Positions 53,703 to 61,168 of a stretch of 64,000 nt of DNA are shown here, in pieces. The translations under genes and the position numbers were made by a program. This DNA is from Micromonospora matsumotoense (GTDB taxonomy: Bacteria > Actinomycetota > Actinomycetes > Mycobacteriales > Micromonosporaceae). The DNA is taken from NCBI RefSeq assembly GCF_900091525.1, contig NZ_FMCU01000004.1, forward strand, positions 124,001 through 188,000, written 5' to 3'. A model generated the notes under the pieces. That model was not told the origin of the DNA and did no database searches. It worked only from the letters and a program-made list of their open reading frames with translations. Every line of letters starts with the position of its first letter. The first letter of the stretch is position 1.

Positions 53703-54685
53703 CACAGGCTCGTCCCGACCGTGCGCCGGGAGATGGTGTTCGCCCCGAGGACCAGGATCAGCCCGATCACCGCCTCGAACAGGCCGATGGCGGCGGCGTA
53801 GCTGAAGTTGCTGGACTCGAAGCCCAGCCGGAACAGGTACGTGGAGATCACGTCGGCGGTCGGGTACGTCAACGGGTTGTACAGCAGCAGGATCTTCTCG
53901 AACCCGACGGCCATGAAGGTGCCGATGTTGAGGATCAGCAGGGTCACCATCGTCGGCCGGATGCCCGGCAGCGTGACGTGCCAGGTCTGCCGCCAGCGGT
54001 TGGCACCGTCGATCCGGGCCGCCTCGTAGAGGTTCTCGTCGATGGTGGTGAGCGCCGCCAGATAGAGGATCGTCCCCCAGCCGACGGTCTGCCAGACCTC
54101 CGAGGAGACGTAGATGGCGCGGAACCAGCCCGGCTGTTGCAGGAACGGCACGCCGTCCCCGCCGAGCCCCCGGACCAGCTGGTTGACCGAGCCGTCCATC
54201 GACAGCAACTGCATCACCATCGCCGCCACGATCACGATGGACAGGAAGTGCGGCAGGTAGGACACCGACTGGACGAACCGCTTGAGCCGGCGGGTCCGGA
54301 CCTCGTTGAGCAGCAGCGCCAGCACGATCGGCAGCGGGAAGCAGAACAGCAGGGTCAGCGTGCCCAGCACCAGGGTGTTGGTGAACACCTGCCAGAAGGT
54401 CGGGTCGGCGAGGAACAGCCGGAAGTACCGCAGGCCCACCCAGTACTCGCCGAAGACGCTCCCGCCGGGGCTGAACCGGCGGAACGCGATCACGTTGCCG
54501 ATCATCGGCAGATACCGGAAGACCAGGAAGAACAGCAGCGGCAGGACGGCCAGCGAATAGAGCTGCCAGTCCCGGCTCAGGGCCCGCCGCCAGGGATGCC
54601 GGCGACGTCGGCGCGGTGACGGGGCGGGGGCCGCCGCAGCCCGCCCCGGCGCCGGTGGGGGCGGCCGTAGCGTCTCGGATGTCAT
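53699..54685 (-). CDS. ABC transporter permease (LplB/YteP-like)
   Basis: A 328-aa CUT1 permease. A Pro/Arg-rich cytoplasmic N-terminus of about 38 residues precedes six helices. It has the EAA-loop segment LYEAARIDGANRWRQTWHVTL and YLPMIGNVIAFRRFSPGGS. It starts 10 bp after the GH3 stop and overlaps the partner permease gene. Confidence 0.93.
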   Translation of the reverse strand: MTSETLRPPPPAPGRAAAAPAPSPRRRRRHPWRRALSRDWQLYSLAVLPLLFFLVFRYLPMIGNVIAFRRFSPGGSVFGEYWVGLRYFRLFLADPTFWQVFTNTLVLGTLTLLFCFPLPIVLALLLNEVRTRRLKRFVQSVSYLPHFLSIVIVAAMVMQLLSMDGSVNQLVRGLGGDGVPFLQQPGWFRAIYVSSEVWQTVGWGTILYLAALTTIDENLYEAARIDGANRWRQTWHVTLPGIRPTMVTLLILNIGTFMAVGFEKILLLYNPLTYPTADVISTYLFRLGFESSNFSYAAAIGLFEAVIGLILVLGANTISRRTVGTSLW

Positions 54686-54695
54686 TCTCGGCCTC

Positions 54696-57080
54696 CTATC
54701 CGGCGTGCGGGCCGGTCGCGGCGGGCTCGACCCGTACCGACGTGAGCAGGTGCCGGCGGACGCCGACCTGGCGTTCCACGCCGGTCAGTCGCAGCGGCAG
54801 GGTGGCCGCCGGTTCGCCGCTGGACCGGCCGAACCGCAGTTCGACCTCGCCGGGTTCGACGATGCGCCGGCCGTCGCGCCCGGTGAACGAGGTGAGGTCG
54901 GCCGGCACGGTGAAGCTGACGTGCGCCGCCGCACCGGGGTCCAGCGGCACCCGGGCGAAGCCGACCAGCCGGACCACGGGTCGGGTGGTCTGCGCGACCG
55001 GATCGTGCAGATAGAGCTGGACCACCTCGGTGCCGGCCCGCTGCCCGGTGTTGCGCACGGTGATCCGGACCGTCGTCTCACCGTCGACCGGCCAGGCCGG
55101 CGGCCCGTCGGGCTCCCCGGTGCCCGACGCCACCGGGTCGGTCCAGGCGAAGGTGGTGTAGCTCAACCCGTGGCCGAACGGGTACGCCGCGGTGGGGTCG
55201 ATCGAGGAGACCTCGGAGCGTCGACCCAGCGGCGGCGTCAGGTAGGTGCCCGGCAGGCCGCCCGCGTCGCGGGGGACGCTGACCGGCAGCCGCCCGGACG
55301 GGTTCACCGCGCCCGTGAGCACCTCGGCGAGCGCCTGCCCGCCCCGCTGGCCGAGGAAGAACGCCTGGACGACGGCGGCGGCGCCGTCGTACTCGGGGCC
55401 GAGCGCGTAGGGCCGGCCGGTCATCAGCACCAGGACCACCGGCGTGCCGGTGTCGAGCACGGCCCGGACCAGTTCGGCCTGGGCGCCGGGCAGCCGCAGG
55501 TCGTCGGCGTCGCAGCCCTCGCCGGAGGTGCCCCGGCCGAACATGCCGGCGCGGTCACCGACGGCGAGCACGCACACGTCGGCCCCCGCCGCCGCGGCGA
55601 CCGCCGCCGGGATGCCCGAGGTGTCCCCGTCGGTGATGGCGCAGCCCGGCTCGTGCACGAGTCCCGGGACCCGTCGGGCGAGTTCGTCGCGCAGCGTGGG
55701 TAGCTCCAGGCCCAGCCCGTGCTCGGGATGGCGGACGCCGACGTGGTTGGGGAAGGAGTAGCAGCCGAGCAGGGCCATCGGGTCGTCGGCGACCGGACCG
55801 ACCAGCGCGACCCGCAGGTCGGTGGCGAGCGGCAGCACGCCGTCGTTGCGCAGCAGCACCACCGACTCGCGGGCCAGCCGCACGGCGACGTCCCGGTTGG
55901 TCTCGTCGTCGAGCCGCAGGTTCGCCACGTCCTCGGGCAGCTCCTGCCAGCCCTCGTCGAGCAGCCCCAGTTCGATCTTCTGGATCAGCACCCGGCGCAG
56001 CGCGCGGTCGATCAGCGCCTCGTCGACCTCGCCGGCCCGGACCGCCGCCACCAGCGGCGCGCCGAAGGCGTCCACGGTGGGCAGCTCCACGTCGATGCCG
56101 GCGCGCAGGGCGAGCCGGGCGGCGTCGGCGGCGTCGGCGGCCACCCCGTGCAGGGTCTCCAGGAACCGCACCGCGAAGTAGTCGGCGACGAGCGTGCCGG
56201 TGAAGCCCCACTCGTCGCGCAGCAGGCCGGTCAGCAGTTCCTCGTCGGCGGCGACGGGCAGGCCGTCGATCTCGGCGTACGAGTGCATCACCGAGCGGGC
56301 CCCGCCGAGGCGCAGCGCCATCTCGAACGGCGGCAGGATGACGTCGGCCAGCTCCCGGCGGCCCATCGACACCGGGGCGAGGTTCCGGCCGCCCCGGGAG
56401 GCGGAGTAGCCCGCGAAGTGCTTGAGGGTGGCGACGATGCCGGCCCGTTCCAGGCCCCGCACGTACGCCGCACCGGTCGTCCCGACCAGGTAGGGGTCCT
56501 CGCCGATGGTCTCCTCGGTGCGCCCCCACCGGTAGTCCCGGGTGACGTCGAGCACCGGGGCCAGTCCCTGGTGGACGCCGGCGGCCCGCATCGACCGGCC
56601 GATCCGACCGGCCATCTCCTCGACCAGCGGGGGGTCGAAGGACGCGCCCCAGCCCAACGGGGTCGGATAGACCGTGGCCCGCCAGGCGGCGAAGCCGGTG
56701 AGGCACTCCTCGTGCACCTGGGCGGGGATGCCGAACCGGCTCGCCGCGGCGATCTGCGCCTGGGAGGCGGCCAGCGAGCGGGCGCCGACGACCGGGTCGA
56801 CCGGCGCGGTGCCGAACGGTCGGGTCAGTTGGCCGAGCCCGTGCCGGATGATGGTGCTCCACGGCGGGGCACCGTCGATCATGTCGGACTGGTGCGGGGC
56901 GACCCCTTCGCCGGAGGCTTCCGCGCCGACCCAGACCCCGACGAGCTGGGCGATCTTCTCCTCCAGCGACATGACCGGGACCAGCGCGTCGGCCCGTTGC
57001 GCGGGTGAGCGTCGAGGGTCCCGCCACGGCTGGGTGTCCTGGGGCGCCGGGCCGTCGTCGACGGGCACCTGACTTCTCAT
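54696..57080 (-). CDS. GH3 glycosidase (beta-xylosidase/beta-glucosidase)
   Basis: A 794-aa intracellular GH3 enzyme with three parts: the TIM barrel, the alpha/beta sandwich and a C-terminal FN3-like domain (VRITVRNTGQRAGTEVVQLY). The nucleophile is Asp300 in LVADYFAV. Other motifs are LGWGASFDPPLVEEMAGRIG, GRTEETIGEDPYLVG and TLKHFAGYSASRGGRN. The sandwich glutamate region is GMFGRGTSGEGCDADDLRLPG. The ATG at 57080 has GAGAGGTG upstream. It is the first gene of the 10.5-kb xylan operon, with a promoter at 57189-57218 and an operator downstream of it. DY in place of DW and the context favour xylosidase activity (inference). Confidence 0.93.
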   Translation of the reverse strand: MRSQVPVDDGPAPQDTQPWRDPRRSPAQRADALVPVMSLEEKIAQLVGVWVGAEASGEGVAPHQSDMIDGAPPWSTIIRHGLGQLTRPFGTAPVDPVVGARSLAASQAQIAAASRFGIPAQVHEECLTGFAAWRATVYPTPLGWGASFDPPLVEEMAGRIGRSMRAAGVHQGLAPVLDVTRDYRWGRTEETIGEDPYLVGTTGAAYVRGLERAGIVATLKHFAGYSASRGGRNLAPVSMGRRELADVILPPFEMALRLGGARSVMHSYAEIDGLPVAADEELLTGLLRDEWGFTGTLVADYFAVRFLETLHGVAADAADAARLALRAGIDVELPTVDAFGAPLVAAVRAGEVDEALIDRALRRVLIQKIELGLLDEGWQELPEDVANLRLDDETNRDVAVRLARESVVLLRNDGVLPLATDLRVALVGPVADDPMALLGCYSFPNHVGVRHPEHGLGLELPTLRDELARRVPGLVHEPGCAITDGDTSGIPAAVAAAAGADVCVLAVGDRAGMFGRGTSGEGCDADDLRLPGAQAELVRAVLDTGTPVVLVLMTGRPYALGPEYDGAAAVVQAFFLGQRGGQALAEVLTGAVNPSGRLPVSVPRDAGGLPGTYLTPPLGRRSEVSSIDPTAAYPFGHGLSYTTFAWTDPVASGTGEPDGPPAWPVDGETTVRITVRNTGQRAGTEVVQLYLHDPVAQTTRPVVRLVGFARVPLDPGAAAHVSFTVPADLTSFTGRDGRRIVEPGEVELRFGRSSGEPAATLPLRLTGVERQVGVRRHLLTSVRVEPAATGPHAG

Positions 57081-57151
57081 GCCACACCTCTCACCTCGAC
57101 CGCTCCCCCACCCGCGCCGCACGGATCGACGCGGTGTATCGGCGGAGGGTT

Positions 57152-57162
57152 CGAAAATTTCG
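57152..57162. promoter_or_regulatory. CGAAANTTTCG operator near the GH3 gene
   Basis: The odd palindrome CGAAAATTTCG lies downstream of the GH3 promoter -10, within the early transcribed region. The type is known from actinomycete xylanase and xylobiose genes (BxlR-like LacI repressors). The divergent LacI gene is the probable source of the repressor. Confidence 0.7.
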
Positions 57163-57188
57163 TAAACAGCGGGTTACCTTTTTCGGGC

Positions 57189-57218
57189 AACTTAGGAGGC
57201 ATCCACGGGACATGTCAA
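57189..57218 (-). promoter_or_regulatory. Promoter of the GH3-xylan operon
   Basis: TTGACA (57218-57213) and TAAGTT (57194-57189) on the minus strand, 18 bp apart, fit the housekeeping consensus. They lie about 110 bp upstream of the ATG at 57080. Confidence 0.7.
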
Positions 57219-57327
57219 GGGTCCCAAATGGGATATGCAGTAACACTCTTCTCGCAAGGCGCATTCACCCCTGTCGAAATACCGTATCGATGTCGATCCC
57301 CGTTTCGCAGCGGACGTGCTAGAGTCC

Positions 57328-57342
57328 TCCGAAACTTTCGGA
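57328..57342. promoter_or_regulatory. CGAAANTTTCG operator at the lacI gene
   Basis: TCCGAAACTTTCGGA is a perfect palindrome around a central C. It lies 19 bp before the ATG of the LacI-family gene and right after a TAGAGT -10-like element at 57320-57325, so it fits autoregulation. Confidence 0.75.
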
Positions 57343-57361
57343 AGTGCCTGGTGAGGCTTCG

Positions 57362-58402
57362 ATGACCGCGTCCCGCCCGATCACCCCACAGTCCTCGGCC
57401 ACCATCGCCACCATCGCCGAGGAGGTCGGCGTCTCCGTGGCGACCGTCTCGAAGGTGCTCAACGGGCGCGCGGACGTCGCCGCCGAGACCCGGGCGCGGG
57501 TCGAGGAGAGCCTCGAACGCCACCGGTACCGTCGCCGCATCCGTCGGCAGTCGCTCGGCATCGACCAGATCGACGTGGTCTTCCACGAGTTCAACTCGAG
57601 CTGGGCGATGGAGATCATGAGCGGGGTGGAGGCGGTGGCCACCGCCGCCGGGCTCGGCATCGCCATCTCCCAGCTCGACGGGGAGCACCGACCCGCACCG
57701 CGCCGGCTGGACGCCCTCATCGCCCGCCGGCCGCTGGGCCTGCTCTTCGTGCTCTGCCACCCGACCCCGCCGCAGCAGCTCCTGCTGACCGAGCACCGCA
57801 TCCCGTTCGTGGTGGTCGACACCGACAGCGCGACCTCGGCCTCGGTGCCGACCGTCGGCTCGAACAACTGGAACGGCGGCCTGCTGGCCACCCGACACCT
57901 GATGGAGTTGGGGCACCGGCGGATCGCCGTCATCTCCGGGCCCCGGGACGTGCTGTGCAGCCAGGCCCGCGCCGCCGGCTTCCGCTCCGCGCACGACGAG
58001 GTCGGGCTGACCCTGGACGCCGACCTGGTGCGCTACGGCAGTTTCTACGTCGACGGCGGGCACGCCCACGGGCTGGAGCTGCTGACCGGGCCCGACCGGC
58101 CCACCGCGATCTTCGCCGGCTCCGACCTCCAGGCCATCGGCGTGCTCCGGGCCGCCCGCCAGCTCGGCCTGCGGGTGCCCGAGGACCTCTCGGTGATCGG
58201 GTACGACGACCTGCCGGTCGCCGGCTGGACCGACCCGCCGCTGACCACCGTGCACCAGCCGCTGCGGGACATGGCCGGCACCGCCACCCAGATACTGCTG
58301 GAACTGGCCCGGGGCGGCGCCGTGGCGACCAGCCGGATCGACCTGGTGACCGAACTGGTCGTCCGGGAGAGCACCGCGCCACCCACCACCACCCGCTCCT
58401 GA
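57362..58402 (+). CDS. LacI-family regulator of the xylan operon (BxlR-like)
   Basis: A 346-aa repressor. The helix-turn-helix is at about residues 13-60 (TIATIAEEVGVSVATVSKVL). The sugar-binding core has LLFVLCHPTPPQQLLL, VPTVGSNNWNGGLLATRHL, TAIFAGSDLQAIGVLRAA and SVIGYDDLPVAGWTDPPLTT. It is divergent from the GH3 operon, with CGAAANTTTCG operators at both ends of the shared region, and is followed after 15 bp by the CE7 esterase gene. The inducer is probably xylose or xylobiose (inference). Confidence 0.9.
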   Translation: MTASRPITPQSSATIATIAEEVGVSVATVSKVLNGRADVAAETRARVEESLERHRYRRRIRRQSLGIDQIDVVFHEFNSSWAMEIMSGVEAVATAAGLGIAISQLDGEHRPAPRRLDALIARRPLGLLFVLCHPTPPQQLLLTEHRIPFVVVDTDSATSASVPTVGSNNWNGGLLATRHLMELGHRRIAVISGPRDVLCSQARAAGFRSAHDEVGLTLDADLVRYGSFYVDGGHAHGLELLTGPDRPTAIFAGSDLQAIGVLRAARQLGLRVPEDLSVIGYDDLPVAGWTDPPLTTVHQPLRDMAGTATQILLELARGGAVATSRIDLVTELVVRESTAPPTTTRS

Positions 58403-58417
58403 CCCCCCGAGGAACCC

Positions 58418-59416
58418 ATGGCTGCCACCGAAGACCTGCGGCGGTACACGCCGACCGTCGTCGAGCCCGTCGACTTCGATGCGTTCTGGCGTACCACCCT
58501 CGACGGGGCGCGCGCCCGGCCGGTGCTGGTCGACGTCCGCCCGCACCCGACCGACCTGCGCCTGGTCGACACCTGGGACGTCACCTTCGCCGGTTTCGAC
58601 GGTGACCCGGTGCGGGCCTGGTACACCCGCCCGGCGGGGGTCGACGCCCCACTGCCCGCCGTGGTCGAGTACGCCGGCTACGGGCGCGGCCGGGGTCTGC
58701 CGCACGAGCGGCTGACCTGGCCGGTGGCCGGGTACGCGCACCTGCTGATGGACAACCGCGGTCAGTCCGGCCTGCACGGCGCGGGCGACACCCCGGACCC
58801 GCACGGGGTCTCCGGTGGGCCGTGGCCCGCCACCTGGGGCATCCTCGACCCGCACGACTACCACTACCGCCGGCTGATCACCGACGCGGTCCGGGCGGTC
58901 GAGGCCGTCCACGCGTTGCCCGGGGTGGACCCGGCCCGGGTCGCCGCCGTCGGCAACAGCCAGGGTGGCGGGCTCGCCCTGGCGGTCGCCGGGCTGCGCG
59001 ACGACCTCGCGGCGCTGCTGACCACCGCGCCGTTCCTCTGCGACGTCCAGCGCGGGATCGAACTGACCGATGCCGCCCCGTACGGCGAGATCGCCCGGTA
59101 CCTGGCGGTGCACCGGCAGGTCGAGGAGGCCGTCCGGCACACGCTGTCCTATGTCGACGGGGTGACCTTCGCCCGGCGGGCCATCGCGCCCGCGCACTTC
59201 GGCATCGGCCTGCGCGACAACGTCTGCCCCCCGAGCACCGGCTTCGCCGCCTACAACCAGTACGGCGCGGCGAACGGCCGCCCCGAGGCACCCTCCCGGC
59301 ACCTGCACACCTACCCGTTCAACGGCCACGAGGGTGGCGAGGCATGGCAGGTCGCGCGGCAGTTGCGCTGGCTCGACGCGCTGCTGCGACCGGCCACCGA
59401 CCACGCGGTGGGGTGA
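58418..59416 (+). CDS. axe: Acetyl xylan esterase / cephalosporin-C deacetylase (CE7)
   Basis: A 332-aa alpha/beta hydrolase without a signal peptide, removing acetyl groups from xylo-oligosaccharides in the cytoplasm. The triad is Ser181 in VGNSQGGG, Asp267 in GLRDNVCPP and His304 in NGHEGGEAW. The oxyanion-related RGQSG appears in DNRGQSGLHG. The RGQ, GxSQG and HE trio is the CE7 signature. The ATG has GAGGAA upstream. It shares a transcript with the LacI gene. Confidence 0.94.
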   Translation: MAATEDLRRYTPTVVEPVDFDAFWRTTLDGARARPVLVDVRPHPTDLRLVDTWDVTFAGFDGDPVRAWYTRPAGVDAPLPAVVEYAGYGRGRGLPHERLTWPVAGYAHLLMDNRGQSGLHGAGDTPDPHGVSGGPWPATWGILDPHDYHYRRLITDAVRAVEAVHALPGVDPARVAAVGNSQGGGLALAVAGLRDDLAALLTTAPFLCDVQRGIELTDAAPYGEIARYLAVHRQVEEAVRHTLSYVDGVTFARRAIAPAHFGIGLRDNVCPPSTGFAAYNQYGAANGRPEAPSRHLHTYPFNGHEGGEAWQVARQLRWLDALLRPATDHAVG

Positions 59417-59843
59417 CTCGCGGCCGGCAGGGTCGACTCCGGTCACCATTCGTGCTCCCGGTGGGTCGTCCGTCCGGCAGGTCACCTGGGCATCGTCGCT
59501 CACCGATGTTGCCGATGTTAGCGATAACACGATATGGTGCATCCCGGCGGGAGCGCAGGGCACGCTCCGGCTGTGGATCACCGGTTCGTCCACTTCGGGG
59601 TCGGTGACCACCGGCACCGCACGGCGTCCACGACCAGTGACGAGTCCGGCTTCCTGGTCGTTGCGCGTGGGGCACCGTCCGCCCATCACCTCAGGGAAAC
59701 CCGCCGGTAAGCGGTGCTCGGTCGCCCGCGAGCCGACGTCCGGGTGGCGTGCCGACGCACCTCTTCGTCCACCCGCCGGACGAGGCGGCGACCTCCCGGG
59801 ACGGTCGCCGCACCGGTCCGCACCGCCACCCCAGGGAGTCTCC
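59417..59843. other. 427-bp intergenic stretch with promoter and long leader
   Basis: It contains the promoter/operator at 59509-59537 and a leader of about 300 nt before the SGNH esterase gene. The frame is open through the leader, but its composition is not protein-like and I see no conserved RNA element. Confidence 0.5.
59509..59537 (+). promoter_or_regulatory. Promoter with LacI-type operator for the esterase/GH43 genes
   Basis: TTGCCG (59509-59514) and ATATGG (59532-59537) are 17 bp apart. The spacer is filled by TGTTAGCGATAACA (59516-59529), whose arms TGTTA/TAACA are perfect. It matches the araB operator at 11 of 14 bases when read in the better orientation and is placed similarly in the promoter. 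Confidence 0.65.
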
Positions 59844-61082
59844 ATGAGCGGCACGAGCTGCCCGAATGCCGGGCCACCCCCGTCCGACCGCCAACGCCTC
59901 GTCGACACCACCCCCGCCGGGCGACGGCTGCCCACCATGCGCCGGGGGCTGCGCCTGCTGGGCCTGGCCACCGCCGCCCTGGTGGCCGTGGTCGCCACCG
60001 GGTCGGTGGTGACCGCACCCGCCAGCGCCGAGTCCAACGGCGGGGTACGGGTGATGCCCCTCGGCGACTCGATCACCGACGGCTTCAACGTCCCCGGCGG
60101 CTACCGGATCGAGCTGTGGCAGCGGCTGGTCGCCGACGGCTACCGGGTCGACTTCGTCGGCTCGATGTTCAACGGCCCGTCCAACCTGGGCGACCACGAC
60201 CACGAGGGCCACTCCGGGTGGACCATCTCCCAGGTCGACGCCAACGTGGTGAACTGGCTGCGGACGACGACCCCCCGGACGGTGCTGCTGCACATCGGCA
60301 CCAACGACATGTACAACGCCTCCGGCGCCCCGGCCCGGCTCTCCACCCTGATCGACAAGATCACCAACACCGCACCGAACGCGGACGTCTTCGTCGCCAC
60401 CATCATCCCGCGCAACGGCACCGAGTCGGCGGTACGCACGTTCAACGCGGCGATCCCCGGCATCGTGCAGAGCAAGGTCAGCGCCGGCAAGCGGGTGCAC
60501 CTGGTGGACATGTTCAGCGCGGTGGGCACGGCCGACCTGGCCGACGGCCTCCACCCGAACGCCACCGGCTATCGCAAGATGGCCACCACCTGGTACAACG
60601 CCCTGCGGGCGGTGCCCGGCAGCCTCGGTGGCAACACGCCGACCACCCCGCCGCCCACCACGCCGCCGCCCACCACGCCCCCGCCGACCACCCCGCCACC
60701 CACGACCCCACCGCCGACCACGCCGCCGCCCACCACGCCCCCGCCGACCACCCCGCCGCCCTCGGCGGGCTGCCGGGTCGGGTACACGGTCAACGCCTGG
60801 AACTCCGGTCTCACCGCCTCCATCAGCGTCACCAACACCAGCGGCACGGCGGTCAACGGCTGGGCGCTGGCGTTCACCCTGCCCGGCGGGCAGACCATCA
60901 CCAGCGGCTGGAACGCCAGCTACGCGCCGACCAGCGGGGCGGTGACCGCCCGCAACGTCTCCTACAACGGCACGATCGCGCCGAACACCTCGGTCGACGT
61001 CGGCTTCCAGGCCACGCACACCGGCAACACGGCCCGACCGGCCTCGTTCACGCTCAACGGCACCGCCTGCACGGTCGCCTGA
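59844..61082 (+). CDS. Secreted SGNH/GDSL esterase with CBM2
   Basis: A 412-aa exported esterase. A long N-region is followed by the signal peptide LLGLATAALVAVVATGSVVT. The SGNH hydrolase domain at about 68-255 has Ser76 in LGDSITDG, HIGTNDMY (block III Asn) and Asp234/His237 in DGLHPNA. This is the arrangement of CE3-like acetyl xylan esterases. A (TTPPP)n linker at 265-306 leads to a CBM2 at about 308-412 with paired cysteines (GCRVGYTVNAWNSG, GTACTVA). The ATG at 59844 has AGGGAG upstream; an in-frame ATG at 59937 would leave a shorter signal. It probably deacetylates cellulose- or xylan-bound substrates. Confidence 0.9.
   Translation: MSGTSCPNAGPPPSDRQRLVDTTPAGRRLPTMRRGLRLLGLATAALVAVVATGSVVTAPASAESNGGVRVMPLGDSITDGFNVPGGYRIELWQRLVADGYRVDFVGSMFNGPSNLGDHDHEGHSGWTISQVDANVVNWLRTTTPRTVLLHIGTNDMYNASGAPARLSTLIDKITNTAPNADVFVATIIPRNGTESAVRTFNAAIPGIVQSKVSAGKRVHLVDMFSAVGTADLADGLHPNATGYRKMATTWYNALRAVPGSLGGNTPTTPPPTTPPPTTPPPTTPPPTTPPPTTPPPTTPPPTTPPPSAGCRVGYTVNAWNSGLTASISVTNTSGTAVNGWALAFTLPGGQTITSGWNASYAPTSGAVTARNVSYNGTIAPNTSVDVGFQATHTGNTARPASFTLNGTACTVA
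60636..60761 (+). repeat. Pro-Thr linker repeat (15-bp unit)
   Basis: About eight copies of a 15-bp unit encode TTPPP and join the esterase to its CBM2. A close copy is in the next gene (61580-61714). Confidence 0.9.
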
Positions 61083-61086
61083 CCGC

Positions 61087-61124
61087 CGTCCGGCACCGGT
61101 GTGCGTGCGCACCGGTGCCGGACG
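61087..61124 (+). terminator. Perfect 15-bp hairpin after the SGNH esterase gene
   Basis: CGTCCGGCACCGGTG at 61087-61101 pairs exactly with 61110-61124, with an 8-nt loop. It starts 5 bp after the stop and may end or attenuate transcription into the GH43-CBM2 gene. Confidence 0.75.
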
Positions 61125-61168
61125 CCTCCCGACCACCCGACTCCCACCACCCCCAGTAGGAGTACCGC

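Noticed and set aside
59538..59843. Riboswitch
   Set aside because: I found no conserved aptamer pattern, only general GC-rich pairing.
57215..60088. Minus-strand open frame of 957 codons
   Set aside because: Antisense to the LacI, CE7 and SGNH genes; its composition is Arg/Gly/Val-rich with no motif.
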